From Cohaesibacter intestini (GTDB lineage: Bacteria; Pseudomonadota; Alphaproteobacteria; Rhizobiales; Cohaesibacteraceae), in NCBI RefSeq assembly GCF_003324485.1, contig NZ_QODK01000006.1, positions 124,001 to 188,000 on the forward strand: DNA of 64,000 bases. Direction: 5' to 3'. Made by a program: the position numbers and the translations under genes. This document shows, in pieces, positions 9,067-18,098 of the stretch (positions are counted from its first letter, which is position 1; every line of letters begins with the position of its first letter). Below the pieces are notes generated by a model. It searched no databases and had not been told where the DNA came from. It was given only the letters and a program-made list of their open reading frames with translations.

Positions 9067-9276
9067 ATGGCAACCGGAACTGTTAAGTGGTTCAACCCAA
9101 CAAAAGGCTATGGCTTCATCGAGCCGGCCGAAGGTGGCAAAGACGCTTTTGTTCATATTTCTGCGGTTGAACGTTCCGGCCTGACAACCCTAACCGAAGG
9201 TCAGAAGGTTGAATATGAAATGGTCGAAGGTCGCAACGGCAAGGAAAATGCTGACAATCTGAAGGTTGTCGGTTAA
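9067..9276 (+). CDS. cspA: Cold-shock protein (CspA family)
   Basis: A 69-residue single cold-shock domain, an OB-fold that binds single-stranded RNA and DNA and melts RNA structure. Both RNA-binding motifs are present: KGYGFIEP (RNP1) and DAFVHIS (RNP2), after the invariant GTVKWFN. The ATG at 9067 follows aaaaggaaatcgaag, a strong ribosome site. The open frame continues upstream to 8932, but that extension has no similarity to the family. The gene is monocistronic, with a terminator 35 nt after its stop. Confidence 0.96.
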   Translation: MATGTVKWFNPTKGYGFIEPAEGGKDAFVHISAVERSGLTTLTEGQKVEYEMVEGRNGKENADNLKVVG

Positions 9277-9311
9277 CCGACAGACTCCGGCCATTAAGGC
9301 TCCAAAAATCG

Positions 9312-9346
9312 AACCCTGGTGCTTTGTAGCATCGGGGTTTTCTTTC
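9312..9346 (+). terminator. Terminator after cspA
   Basis: A twelve-position stem with G-U pairs (9312-9323 with 9328-9339) and a four-base loop is followed by a T-rich tail (ttcttt). It stands just after the cspA stop. Confidence 0.8.
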
Positions 9347-9404
9347 GTGTTTCACACAGGGTTTGGATAAGTCCAACTTCGGTTTAAAAAAGTCACTTTG
9401 ACGC

Positions 9405-9433
9405 TTGCGCTTTGCGACAAAGCCTCATATAAA
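9405..9433 (+). promoter_or_regulatory. Predicted sigma-70 promoter of tRNA-Glu
   Basis: TTGCGC at 9405-9410 and TATAAA at 9428-9433 are separated by 17 nt and end 18 nt before the tRNA. This is the arrangement expected for a housekeeping promoter of a stable RNA. Confidence 0.55.
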
Positions 9434-9451
9434 CCGCCTCACCGATAGCGA

Positions 9452-9526
9452 GCGCCCTTCGTCTAGCGGTTAGGACGCCGCCCTTTCACGGCGGTAACAC
9501 GGGTTCGAGTCCCGTAGGGCGTGCCA
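9452..9526 (+). tRNA. tRNA-Glu (anticodon TTC)
   Basis: A complete cloverleaf can be drawn. The acceptor stem is 9452-9458 with 9516-9522 (one terminal G-U pair), followed by the D arm with GTCTAGCGGTTAGGAC. The anticodon stem CCGCC/GGCGG holds loop CTTTCAC with anticodon TTC at 9485-9487, and the T arm contains GGGTTCGAGTCCC. The 3' CCA is encoded at 9524-9526. Confidence 0.96.
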
Positions 9527-9535
9527 CTTTCGACG

Positions 9536-9573
9536 AAAAGGCCCCGCAATTCAATGAGTTGCGGGGCCTTTTG
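9536..9573. terminator. Terminator after tRNA-Glu
   Basis: A perfect 14-bp stem (9536-9549 with 9559-9572), rich in G and C, has A-run and T-run ends and starts 10 nt after the tRNA. It could also stop leftward transcripts from the lacI-type gene. The 197 nt from here to 9769 hold no supported gene. Confidence 0.88.
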
Positions 9574-9769
9574 TTTGACTGGGCAGCGAGGCTCGCTATC
9601 ATTTCAGCCGCGCCATCGCGTTGTTTGCCATTGTTTTCTGGGTCGCGTTCATCCCATTTTGCGGGCTTCCAGTAGCGTTTCAGCGTTCCGCTATTCATGC
9701 CAGTTACGTCCGACGTTTGTGAAATCGGACGGGATATGGACATGGCGTCGTCTGACGGCTGACCCGCCG

Positions 9770-10789
9770 CTAATTCCGGTTTGTTTTCGGTGCGGCGGTT
9801 GACTGTCGCACCACCAGTTCCGTTGGCAATGTGATCTGGTTGAATGGAACGTCCAGCCCGGAAATCATAGCCATCAACATGTTTACGGCAGAGCGCCCCA
9901 TCTGTTGTAGGGGCTGGTGCACGGTGGTCAGGGTTGGGTGCATCTGCTCGCACAGACCGATATCGTCGAACCCGACCAGTGAAATGTCGTCCGGAACAGA
10001 AAGTCCCCCTTCACGGATGGCGGACATGGCACCCTGTGCACTGACGTCATTGGAGGCAAAAATCGCGGTCGGGCGGTTCTCAAGGGCGAGCAACTGCTTG
10101 GCAGCATCATAACCGCCCAGTTGCATGTAATCTCCCTCACAGATCAGGGCCGGGTCGTCGTCAAGGTCATATTGCGCGACCATGTCCTGATAAGCCTTCA
10201 ATCGGCTGCGGGCCGATAGAAGCTTTAGATTGCCGGTGATGAAGCCGATGCGCTTGTGGCCAAGTTCAATCAGATGTGTCATGGCTTGCCGCCCTCCTTG
10301 ATAGCCATCGGTGATGACAGCTGGGAAGGTCGGTTCGTCAAACACGGTCTCTACCGTCACGACAGGCAGGGAGGCATCGCGCAATTTTTCAAGATAGTCC
10401 GCTTCATAGGGCAACAGCACAATGATGCCGTCCGCCACTTGCTGCAACAAATTGACCACGCTGGACGGAGGTTGGGTGTCATTGTCCGACAGGGAGTAGA
10501 CCAGCATTTCATAGCCAGCACCCCGGATGGTGGTGCCGATGCCCATCACCATCTCTCCGGTGAAGGAGGTGTGCAACTGGGCGATAACGCCGATGATATG
10601 CGTGCGACCACTCGAAAGCTTTCGCGCCATCGGATTGGCAACATAGCCCATTTCGCTGGCAATGCGCTGAATGTCTTCTCTTGTCTTGTCAGACATGCCC
10701 GGTTTGTCATTGAGTGCGCGAGAGGCTGTCATCCGGGAGACACCTGCTACTCTTGCAACATCAGCAAGGGTGGGTCTTGGCATTTTCAC
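9770..10789 (-). CDS. LacI-family transcriptional repressor
   Basis: A 339-residue regulator. The N-terminal helix-turn-helix (TLADVARVAGVSRMTASRALN, residues about 7-27) and hinge helix (NPMARKLSSGRT) precede a periplasmic-binding-like effector domain from about residue 62. GTG at 10789 has a GAGG eight bases upstream; ATG at 10783 is an alternative. It is divergent from a CUT1 sugar importer and GH3 beta-glucosidase, and palindromes with TAACGTTA cores lie in the gap, so it probably represses that operon until a beta-glucoside or its product binds. The effector is inferred from context only. Confidence 0.93.
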   Translation of the reverse strand: MKMPRPTLADVARVAGVSRMTASRALNDKPGMSDKTREDIQRIASEMGYVANPMARKLSSGRTHIIGVIAQLHTSFTGEMVMGIGTTIRGAGYEMLVYSLSDNDTQPPSSVVNLLQQVADGIIVLLPYEADYLEKLRDASLPVVTVETVFDEPTFPAVITDGYQGGRQAMTHLIELGHKRIGFITGNLKLLSARSRLKAYQDMVAQYDLDDDPALICEGDYMQLGGYDAAKQLLALENRPTAIFASNDVSAQGAMSAIREGGLSVPDDISLVGFDDIGLCEQMHPTLTTVHQPLQQMGRSAVNMLMAMISGLDVPFNQITLPTELVVRQSTAAPKTNRN

Positions 10790-10845
10790 TGGCGCAACCT
10801 CATTTGGTCTGGCTTGCTCGTTGCATTCTAAGGCAACGATATCCT

Positions 10846-10855
10846 GTAACGTTAC
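10846..10855. promoter_or_regulatory. Candidate LacI-family operator 1
   Basis: The perfect 10-bp palindrome GTAACGTTAC carries the central CG step usual in LacI-family operators. It lies 57 nt upstream of the repressor start, which suggests autoregulation. Confidence 0.6.
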
Positions 10856-11052
10856 TTTTGGGTCCGGCGAAGCTCACTGCGCTGGACTTTGTCATTCAAA
10901 ACAAGGTTTCTTGTGCATTGGCCTTTTTGGTCAACGAACATTTTCTTGTGGTTCCTTGTCAAGAAAGTCCCGGACTTCACAGCAGAATCCCGCATTTTCC
11001 TGCTCTTCTTACTACCTTTTTGAGCAGATTCAAATCCATTGACAAAACACTA

Positions 11053-11070
11053 CGTTACCGATAACGTTAC
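11053..11070. promoter_or_regulatory. Candidate LacI-family operator 2 (overlapping palindromes)
   Basis: CGTTA-N4-TAACG (11053-11066) overlaps a second palindrome with core TAACGTTA (11062-11069), matching operator 1. It sits just upstream of the importer operon, where a repressor would block transcription. Confidence 0.65.
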
Positions 11071-11131
11071 TGATGTAAACTTGTGCGATCGTATCATGAT
11101 CCCGACAAGTCTCGAACGATGGGAGGACATA

Positions 11132-12427
11132 ATGCAGTTAACGCTGTCAAACCGTATCACCAAACTACTCTGCGGCGTCGCCGTTGCTGGTCTGCTGCCT
11201 GTTTCAGGCGCACTGGCCGACGATGCCAAAGTCATCACATCCTGGGATTTGCAGACTCAGGAACGCACCGTCGCGACCATTCGCGATGCTGCAGATCGCT
11301 TTGAAGCCGCCAATCCCGGTTTCAAGGTCGAGGATTCCCACATTGCCAACGACGCCTACAAAACCAAGCTGAAAATTGCCTTCGGTGCCAATGAGGCACC
11401 TTGTGTCTTTACCAGTTGGGGTGGAGGTCCGTTGCGTGAATATATCAAGGCAGGAAAAGTCACCAACCTGACGCCCTATCTTGAAAAGAACAAGGACTTC
11501 GCCGACCGCTTCCTGCCCGCCAGTTTCTCACCCGCCAAATATCAAGGTGACATCTATGGCCTTCCGGTCATGGGCACAGCTGTCGCGGTTGTTATCTACA
11601 ACAAGGATATCTTCAAGAAACTCAACATCGAGCCTCCCAAGACCTGGACAGAGCTGATGGACGTGGTCAAAGTTCTCAATGAGAACAAGATCGCTCCATT
11701 TGCTTTGGCCAACAAGGCAAAATGGCCGGGCTCCATGTTCTTCGTTTATCTGGCCGATCGCATTGGCGGTCCGGAAGTCTTCCAGAAAGCTGCTGATCGT
11801 GAACCCGGCGGCTCCTTCGAAGATCCAACCTTCATCAAGGCTGGCGAGATGCTTCAGGATCTTGTCAAGGCTGGTGGATTTGCCCGCGGATACAACGGAC
11901 TTGATTATGATATCGGCGGTTCCCGTCGTCTTCTCTATTCGGGCCGTGCCGCAATGGAACTGATGGGCAGCTGGGAATTTGGCTCAATTGCCAACGAAAA
12001 TCCCGAATTTGCCAAGAATGTCGGCTTCTTCACCTTCCCGGCGGTTGAGGGTGGCAAGGGCAATCCCAACAATGCCATTGGCACCATGGGCGATAACTAC
12101 ATCTCCATCAACGCCGATTGCCCTTATCAGGATGCCGCTTTCGACCTGCTGAAATTCTCGACCGATGATCGTGCAGCGGAACTGAAGATGGAAGATAACA
12201 AGATCCTGCCGATCAAGAACGCCAAGGTGGAAGATCCCTATCTTGCAGGGGTGATGGAAGCCGTTGGCAAAGCACCAAGCATCCAACTCTGGTACGATCA
12301 GGAACTGGCTCCGGCTCTTGCTGAGGTCCATAAGGACACCACACAGCAATTGCTTGGCCTTTCCATAACGCCTGAGGAAGCCGCAGCCAAGATGGAAGCG
12401 GTCGCCAAAGGGCTTGCCAACAAATAA
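11132..12427 (+). CDS. Sugar ABC transporter, substrate-binding protein (CUT1 type)
   Basis: A 431-residue family 1 extracellular solute-binding protein. The first ~29 residues form a signal peptide (basic start, LLCGVAVAGLLPVSGALA, cleavage before DDAK). The mature part has the MalE/UgpB-like layout, with VITSWDLQTQERT at the start, FTSWGGGPLREYI and GLPVMGTAVAVVIYNK. The open frame begins at 11039, but ATG at 11132 follows gggagga at the right distance and starts the signal peptide. It leads the importer operon with two permeases, an ATPase and a GH3 glucosidase downstream, so a beta-linked glucoside is the likely substrate. This is inference, as binding residues cannot be assigned. Confidence 0.93.
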   Translation: MQLTLSNRITKLLCGVAVAGLLPVSGALADDAKVITSWDLQTQERTVATIRDAADRFEAANPGFKVEDSHIANDAYKTKLKIAFGANEAPCVFTSWGGGPLREYIKAGKVTNLTPYLEKNKDFADRFLPASFSPAKYQGDIYGLPVMGTAVAVVIYNKDIFKKLNIEPPKTWTELMDVVKVLNENKIAPFALANKAKWPGSMFFVYLADRIGGPEVFQKAADREPGGSFEDPTFIKAGEMLQDLVKAGGFARGYNGLDYDIGGSRRLLYSGRAAMELMGSWEFGSIANENPEFAKNVGFFTFPAVEGGKGNPNNAIGTMGDNYISINADCPYQDAAFDLLKFSTDDRAAELKMEDNKILPIKNAKVEDPYLAGVMEAVGKAPSIQLWYDQELAPALAEVHKDTTQQLLGLSITPEEAAAKMEAVAKGLANK

Positions 12428-12467
12428 TCTCTCCTCAGAGACACCCGTCGACTTGTGATCGATCTTT

Positions 12468-12498
12468 CCGGCCGCTGCTCCCCAGGGGCAACGGCCGG
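12468..12498 (+). promoter_or_regulatory. Stable hairpin between binding protein and permease
   Basis: A 7-bp GC-only stem (12468-12474 with 12492-12498) encloses a smaller GC hairpin, with no T-run after it. It lies in the 98-nt gap after the binding-protein gene. Such hairpins usually protect the upstream mRNA end or attenuate read-through, raising binding protein over permease. Confidence 0.55.
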
Positions 12499-12525
12499 TT
12501 GCTGCCAAATGAAGGGACCTTCCCC

Positions 12526-13452
12526 ATGTCGGATGGATCTGTGCAATCCATGACACTTCGCTCAAGGCAATCCTACCGGCGGGCGCAGAAGCTGGCCCCG
12601 ATCGTCTTTCTTGCCCCGGCGATCATTCTCTTGTCGGTTTTTCTGCTGTACCCGCTGATTTATAGTTTCGAGCTGTCGTTCCTCGATTGGAACGGGCTGG
12701 GTGACGGTGCGCGCTTTACCGGGTTTGACAACTGGGAGAGACTGCTCTCAGATGCGGTTTTCTGGCAATCAGCGCTCAACAATATCTATCTTGCGGTTTT
12801 CTCCGTCCTGATCCAGTTGCCGATTGCCGTTCTTCTGGCCGTGGTTCTGGACGAGGCATCAAAAGGATCCCGGATCCTCAAGATCCTCTATTTCATCCCG
12901 CTTTTGATGTCGAGCGTCGCGCTTGGCGTACTGTTCAAAAATATCTTCGACCCCAATTTCGGCCCCATCAATTCGATCCTCACCGAGCTTGGGCTTTATG
13001 ACTGGACGCAAGATTGGCTGGGCGACCCGGATTTTGCGCTTGGCTCTGTCATTGCCGTCGTCTGCTGGCAAAATGTGCCTTTCTATATGGTGCTGTTCCT
13101 TGCTGCCCTGTCCTCATTCCCCCGCGAGATCGTTGAGGCGGCCAATCTGGATGGTGCCAGCCAGTCCACCATCTTCTGGCGCCTGAAGCTGCCCCATTTG
13201 CAGGGCACCTTCCGCACCGCCGTGTTGCTCGCGGTTATCGGCTCCATGCGTTACTTCGACCTCGTTTATGTGATGACGGACGGCGGGCCGGAGCATTCTT
13301 CGGAAATGATGGCGACCTACATGTACCACACCGTCTTCAACTCCTTTGAGATGGGGTATGGCAGCACCATTGCCTCGGCAATGTTCATCATCATCACGGT
13401 GATCGCCGCCGTTTCCATGCGCCTGTCCAAACGCTTCGAAACGGAGATCTGA
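12526..13452 (+). CDS. Sugar ABC transporter permease (MalF/UgpA type)
   Basis: A 308-residue inner-membrane permease of the CUT1 family with about six transmembrane segments, the first at residues ~25-48 (VFLAPAIILLSVFLLYPLIY). The EAA loop that docks on the ATPase is EIVEAANLDGASQSTIFWRLKLP, near residue 205. ATG at 12526 is preceded by gaaggga eight bases away; the longer frame from 12499 is less likely. The next permease starts three bases after its stop. Confidence 0.93.
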   Translation: MSDGSVQSMTLRSRQSYRRAQKLAPIVFLAPAIILLSVFLLYPLIYSFELSFLDWNGLGDGARFTGFDNWERLLSDAVFWQSALNNIYLAVFSVLIQLPIAVLLAVVLDEASKGSRILKILYFIPLLMSSVALGVLFKNIFDPNFGPINSILTELGLYDWTQDWLGDPDFALGSVIAVVCWQNVPFYMVLFLAALSSFPREIVEAANLDGASQSTIFWRLKLPHLQGTFRTAVLLAVIGSMRYFDLVYVMTDGGPEHSSEMMATYMYHTVFNSFEMGYGSTIASAMFIIITVIAAVSMRLSKRFETEI

Positions 13453-13455
13453 GCG

Positions 13456-14289
13456 ATGCAGAAGAAAGCCTTCAAAATCTCGAAAGTTGCCTTTCCCGCG
13501 CTTGGCCTGTTCTGGCTGCTGGTGACCACGCTGCCCTTCCTTTTCGTGGCCTTTACCAGCTTCAAGGGATTGCAGGAAACCTATACCAATCCGGTCTGGA
13601 TGCCGCCCGAAAGCTGGAATTTTGACAATTACCTCCAGCTTCTCAATAGCTCCTTCCTGATCTATCTGCGCAACTCGGTGTTCGTCATATCCGTATCGGT
13701 TGCGTTGATCGTGCTGGTCAGCTCCATGGCAGCCTATGCGTTGGCGCGGCTGAAATTCCGCTTCAACGGCCTGCTGTTCGGGTTGATCGTCGCGGGCATG
13801 ATCGTGCCACTCCACGTCACTCTTGTGCCCATTTATCTGATGATCCGGAATATGGGTCTGTATGACACCATGTTCGCCCTTATCGGTCCTTATGTTGCCT
13901 GCAGTTTGCCGATTTCGGTGTTCATTCTGACCGAATTTATGCGTCAGGTGCCTAAAGAACTGGAAGAAGCAGCCTTTCTTGACGGCTGCGGCCCGTTCAA
14001 GATTTTCTTCAAGATCTTCTTCCCTCTCTCCGGGCCGGGCATCTCAACGGTAGCCATCTATAATGGCATCATGCTGTGGAACGAATTTGTCTTCGCTTAT
14101 GTGCTGACCAGTTCGCCGGACACCCGCACCCTGCCGCTCGCCGTTTGGGACTTTCAGGGCCAGTATGCAGCCGACATCCCGGCGATCCTTGCTGTGGTGA
14201 CCCTCAGTACGCTTCCCCTGATCATCGTCTACGCCATCGGTCAGGAAAAGATCGTCAACGGCATGATGGCCGGATCCCTGAAAGGATAA
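13456..14289 (+). CDS. Sugar ABC transporter permease (MalG/UgpE type)
   Basis: A 277-residue CUT1 permease, partner of the preceding one. Six hydrophobic segments are visible, starting with residues ~12-33. An EAA loop occurs in the second half ([20 protein letters not shown]), and the C-terminus ends [10 protein letters not shown], the usual tail of MalG-like proteins. Its ATG is four bases after the upstream stop. A 125-nt gap without a clear gene separates it from the ATPase. Confidence 0.93.
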   Translation: MQKKAFKISKVAFPALGLFWLLVTTLPFLFVAFTSFKGLQETYTNPVWMPPESWNFDNYLQLLNSSFLIYLRNSVFVISVSVALIVLVSSMAAYALARLKFRFNGLLFGLIVAGMIVPLHVTLVPIYLMIRNMGLYDTMFALIGPYVACSLPISVFILTEFMRQVPKELEEAAFLDGCGPFKIFFKIFFPLSGPGISTVAIYNGIMLWNEFVFAYVLTSSPDTRTLPLAVWDFQGQYAADIPAILAVVTLSTLPLIIVYAIGQEKIVNGMMAGSLKG

Positions 14290-14414
14290 GCCATGACAGA
14301 GATCTGCGCCCAGCCTACCCACATCCCCTTCCCGCTCCTCCGCTCAACGGGCTGCGTTCCCTGCGGTTTCTTGGGGCCGAACACAGACATCTCTGCAAAG
14401 AGGATCTTCCAGTC

Positions 14415-15575
14415 ATGACCAGCATTCACCTTGACAATGCAGCGAAACGGTTCGGCCGTGCCACCGTCCTCAATGACATCAATCTGGAAATCGAAGATGG
14501 CGAGTTCTGCGTCTTCCTTGGGCCATCGGGCTGCGGCAAGTCGACCTTGCTGCGCATGATTGCTGGCATAGAAACCCTCACACAGGGCGAGTTGAAAATC
14601 GGAGACCAGCGCATGAACGAAGCTCTGCCAGCAGAGCGTCGCGTCGCCATGGTGTTCCAGAACTACGCGCTCTACCCTCACATGTCGGTCTATGAGAATA
14701 TGGCCTTTGGCCTCAAACAGGCAAAGACACCCAAAGATCAGATTGTTGCGCGCGTCGGTGAGGCGGCTCGCATCCTGCAGATCGAAAATCTGCTGGAACG
14801 CAAGCCCAAAGAACTCTCGGGCGGTCAGCGTCAACGCGTTGCCATTGGCCGGGCCATTGTGCGCCAGCCTGCCGTCTTCCTGTTCGATGAACCGCTCTCC
14901 AACCTCGATGCCGCCTTGCGGGTGCATATGCGCACCGAGATTGCCAATCTGCATCGCAAGTTCCCCGAAGCCAGTATGATCTATGTAACCCACGATCAGA
15001 CCGAAGCGATGGCCTTGGCGGACAAAATTGTCCTGCTGCGGGCGGGCGATGACGTGATCACGAAAGGCTCGATCGCCCAAACCGGTTCACCGCTTGAACT
15101 TTACCATCGGCCCAAAAATCTGTTTGTAGCGGGTTTTCTTGGCTCCCCGTCGATGAACTTTCTGCCCGTTACCCTTGTGGCGGCCAGCGAGGATGGTGCT
15201 CGTGTCAAGCTTGATAGCGACGAGGAATTGTTTGTTCCGGTCTCTGCTGGACATTTGCCGATCGGTTCAAAATTGACGCTCGGAATCCGCCCCGAGCACA
15301 TGACACCGGTTGGTGAAGCGGTAACAGAGCAGGTCTTCTCGCGCGCCCTCAACGCCGTTGAGAATTTTGGCGAATACAGCTTCCTCTATCTCTCTGAAAG
15401 CACGGATGCTCCGATGATCGCCAAGGTTTCGGACGAAACGGAGGTCAGTCTTCGTGGCGCGATCAAGTTCCAGATCCGGCCTGAGCTTTGTCACCTGTTC
15501 GACGAGGCTGGTGATGCGCTCACACACCTCAATCCCGCACCAAAATCCATCAGCTTTGATGCCACGGCGCTCTGA
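14415..15575 (+). CDS. Sugar ABC transporter ATP-binding protein (MsmK/UgpC type)
   Basis: A 386-residue ATPase. Walker A is GPSGCGKST near residue 38, the Q-loop is [12 protein letters not shown], the signature is [14 protein letters not shown], Walker B is [13 protein letters not shown] and the switch is VTHDQ. The C-terminal ~130 residues form the TOBE/OB regulatory domain found in CUT1 ATPases. A longer frame runs back to 14076 inside the permease gene; ATG at 14415, after agaggatcttccagtc, gives the normal N-terminus. It energises the importer encoded just upstream. Confidence 0.93.
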   Translation: MTSIHLDNAAKRFGRATVLNDINLEIEDGEFCVFLGPSGCGKSTLLRMIAGIETLTQGELKIGDQRMNEALPAERRVAMVFQNYALYPHMSVYENMAFGLKQAKTPKDQIVARVGEAARILQIENLLERKPKELSGGQRQRVAIGRAIVRQPAVFLFDEPLSNLDAALRVHMRTEIANLHRKFPEASMIYVTHDQTEAMALADKIVLLRAGDDVITKGSIAQTGSPLELYHRPKNLFVAGFLGSPSMNFLPVTLVAASEDGARVKLDSDEELFVPVSAGHLPIGSKLTLGIRPEHMTPVGEAVTEQVFSRALNAVENFGEYSFLYLSESTDAPMIAKVSDETEVSLRGAIKFQIRPELCHLFDEAGDALTHLNPAPKSISFDATAL

Positions 15576-15601
15576 AGCGCGCATTAAAGGACCCCACAAA
15601 G

Positions 15602-17983
15602 ATGACTGAACTCTATAAAGATCCATCCCTCAGCCCCGAAGCCCGCGCCGATGACCTTCTCTCCCGCATGACCCGCGCAGAAAAGATCGGGCAAATGCAT
15701 GCCGTCTGGTTGTTTCTGAACGAAAATGGCGACCATCAGGTGCGCAGTGATCAATTTACCGGTGAGAGCGATGCCGACACCCTGCGCGAGATGCTCTCGC
15801 ACGGGCTGGGCCAGATCACACGCCCGCTCGGAACCCGCAGCATTGATCCGGCTGAAGGTGTTCGCGCCCTCAACAATTTACAGAAATTCATGCTTGAGCA
15901 AACCCGTCTCGGTATCCCGGTGATGTCGCACGAGGAATGCCTTTCTGGCCTGATGATCAAGGGAGCAACGCTGTTCCCCTCTTCGCTCAACTATGGTGCC
16001 ACCTGGAACCCGGCGCTCATCGAGAAAGTCGGTGAGCAGATCGGCAAAGAAGCACGCATGATCGGCTGTCATCAAGGTTTGGCACCGGTGCTCGATGTGG
16101 CCCGTGATGCCCGCTGGGGCCGCACCGAGGAGACCTTTGGCGAAGATCCCTATTTGTGCGGTCTGATGGCCACCCACTATGTCAAAGGTTTGCAGGGCGA
16201 GAAGCGCGACTTGTTGGCGACCCTCAAACATTATGCCGGCCATTCAGCCAGTGAAGGCGGCCGCAATCACGCACCGGTCCATATGGGCTGGCGTGAGCTC
16301 AACGACATGTTCCTGCTGCCCTTTGAGATGGCGGTCAAGCTGGCAAATGCCGGTTCGGTCATGCCTGCCTATCATGACATCGACAACGAACCCGTTCACG
16401 CGTCACGTCATCTGCTGACCAAGGTGCTGCGCGAGGACTGGGGCTTTGACGGTTTGATCGTTGCGGACTATGTGGGCGTTTCGCTTCTCTATCAACATCA
16501 TGGCATTGCAGCCGACACCGCAGAGGCTGCCGCGCTTTCCTTCAATGCCGGTCTCGATGTCGAATTGCCCGGTGATGATTGCGCCAAGGACCTGGCGATT
16601 GCCGTCGAACGCGGCCAGATCACCGAGGAGACCATTGACGAAATTGTTCGGCGGGTGCTTGTCGAGAAATTCCGCATCGGTCTGTTCGAAAAGCCCTATG
16701 CCGATGACAGCGCCATTCAGTTGCAAAGCAAACAAGCCGTTGACGTGGCGCGTGAGGTGGCTGAACAATCCGTCGTCATCCTCTCCAATGACGGCATCCT
16801 GCCCCTTAAAGACCAAAAGAAGATTGCCGTGATCGGCCCGACCGCCGACGACCCGCTGGCCCTTCTGGGAGATTATAGCTTCCCTGTCCACCTGATCCAT
16901 AACGAGGAAGAGGAAGAAATCGGCAATGTCATCACGCCGCTTGCGGGTCTCAAGACCCTGATTGGCGACAAGGTCGAGATCACCTATGCTCGGGGCTGCA
17001 ACATTCTTGATGAGCGCAAGGCCGGAGCCCCTGTCTTCCCAGGCGATGTGGACGATAGCACCAGCCTGGAGCAGGCGTCTTCCCTGTCAACGCGCCTTGA
17101 CATGATCCCGGAGGCCGTAACGAAGGCCAAGGATGCCGATCTCGCCATTGTCTGCGTCGGCGATCTGTCCGGTATCTTCCAGACGGGCACCGTTGGCGAA
17201 GGATCCGACGTCGACAGCCTGCAGCTGCCTGCAGTTCAGCAGGACTTGCTAGAGGCCGTCGTTGCGACTGGCAAACCGGTCATCGTGGTGCTTTCTTCGG
17301 GCCGCCCTTACAATCTGGGTGGACTAGAAGGCAAGATTGCTGCGCAAGTCATGACCTTCTTCTCGGGACAACAGGGTGGTGTGGCGTTGGCCAATATTTT
17401 GACCGGCGCGGTGGAACCTTCAGGCCGCCTGACCATCTCCATCCCGAAAAGCGCTGGTGCGGCTCCCTATTTCTATAACCACAATTTCAAGGCCTCTGGC
17501 ACACCAATTGCCCGCCACTTCGGATCGTCCTACCCGTTTGGCCATGGCCTTGGCTACACCGAATTCACCTATTCGGATATCGTGCTGGCGGAAGATCAAA
17601 CGGACTGCAAAACCGGTGAAATTCGACTGTCCTTTTGTGTCACCAACACAGGCAACCGCGCCGGGGTCGCTGTGCCACAGCTCTATGTTCGTGACGAACT
17701 GGCCACGGTTGTGCGCCCGGTGAAAGAACTCAAGGCTTTTGCGCGCGTGTCGTTGGAGGCCGGTCAAAGTCAAACGGTCACCTTCATTGTGCCAACCGAC
17801 ATGCTGAGCTTTACGGGGGCTGAGGGAAAACGAATGGTTGAACCAGGTGCCGTTACCCTGATGATCGGCGAGTCAAGCGGTGATATTCGCCTCAAGACCA
17901 GAGCCATTCTGACAGGGTCCGCCAACTTCCTCGAAAGCAATTGGCGTATGCAAAGCGAAAGCGTCATCGGTTCGGCAACCTAG
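15602..17983 (+). CDS. Beta-glucosidase, glycoside hydrolase family 3
   Basis: A 793-residue GH3 enzyme that removes non-reducing beta-linked glucosyl (possibly xylosyl) units. The N-terminal barrel carries the substrate-site sequence KHYAGHSASEGGRNHAP and the nucleophile Asp289 in GLIVADYVG. The alpha/beta-sandwich domain follows (VVILSNDGILPLK onward), and the fibronectin-III-like tail from about residue 660 contains FPFGHGLGYTEF-like sequence. No signal peptide is visible, so it should act in the cytosol on imported oligosaccharides, which fits its place at the end of the importer operon. The ATG follows aaaggaccccacaaag. Exact substrate is not readable. Confidence 0.94.
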   Translation: MTELYKDPSLSPEARADDLLSRMTRAEKIGQMHAVWLFLNENGDHQVRSDQFTGESDADTLREMLSHGLGQITRPLGTRSIDPAEGVRALNNLQKFMLEQTRLGIPVMSHEECLSGLMIKGATLFPSSLNYGATWNPALIEKVGEQIGKEARMIGCHQGLAPVLDVARDARWGRTEETFGEDPYLCGLMATHYVKGLQGEKRDLLATLKHYAGHSASEGGRNHAPVHMGWRELNDMFLLPFEMAVKLANAGSVMPAYHDIDNEPVHASRHLLTKVLREDWGFDGLIVADYVGVSLLYQHHGIAADTAEAAALSFNAGLDVELPGDDCAKDLAIAVERGQITEETIDEIVRRVLVEKFRIGLFEKPYADDSAIQLQSKQAVDVAREVAEQSVVILSNDGILPLKDQKKIAVIGPTADDPLALLGDYSFPVHLIHNEEEEEIGNVITPLAGLKTLIGDKVEITYARGCNILDERKAGAPVFPGDVDDSTSLEQASSLSTRLDMIPEAVTKAKDADLAIVCVGDLSGIFQTGTVGEGSDVDSLQLPAVQQDLLEAVVATGKPVIVVLSSGRPYNLGGLEGKIAAQVMTFFSGQQGGVALANILTGAVEPSGRLTISIPKSAGAAPYFYNHNFKASGTPIARHFGSSYPFGHGLGYTEFTYSDIVLAEDQTDCKTGEIRLSFCVTNTGNRAGVAVPQLYVRDELATVVRPVKELKAFARVSLEAGQSQTVTFIVPTDMLSFTGAEGKRMVEPGAVTLMIGESSGDIRLKTRAILTGSANFLESNWRMQSESVIGSAT

Positions 17984-18018
17984 CCTCGCCACTCTCTCCC
18001 TTGCGCTTCGACACAATG

Positions 18019-18056
18019 AAGGTGCCCGCACTAGGCAGTGGGCACCTTTGCCTTTT
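18019..18056 (+). terminator. Terminator after the beta-glucosidase gene
   Basis: A 9-bp stem (18019-18027 with 18040-18048), enclosing a short inner stem, is followed by tgccttttt. It closes the sugar operon. Confidence 0.8.
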
Positions 18057-18098
18057 TGATCGAAAAACAAGCTCTGTCCAGCGCGATGTTTGCTGGCG

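Larger units (their letters stand above)
10790..11131. other. Divergent regulatory gap between the lacI-type gene and the sugar importer
   Basis: These 342 nt hold no gene. They contain the candidate operators described separately, and presumably the promoters of the repressor and the importer operon. The operator pair near 11053-11070 lies about 62 nt before the binding-protein start. Confidence 0.7.

Noticed and set aside
9486-9953. A 155-residue open frame on the minus strand across tRNA-Glu and the lacI-type 3' end
   Set aside because: It reads through the tRNA gene, its terminator and the regulator; the stop-free run comes from the GC-rich structured RNA and has no ribosome site.
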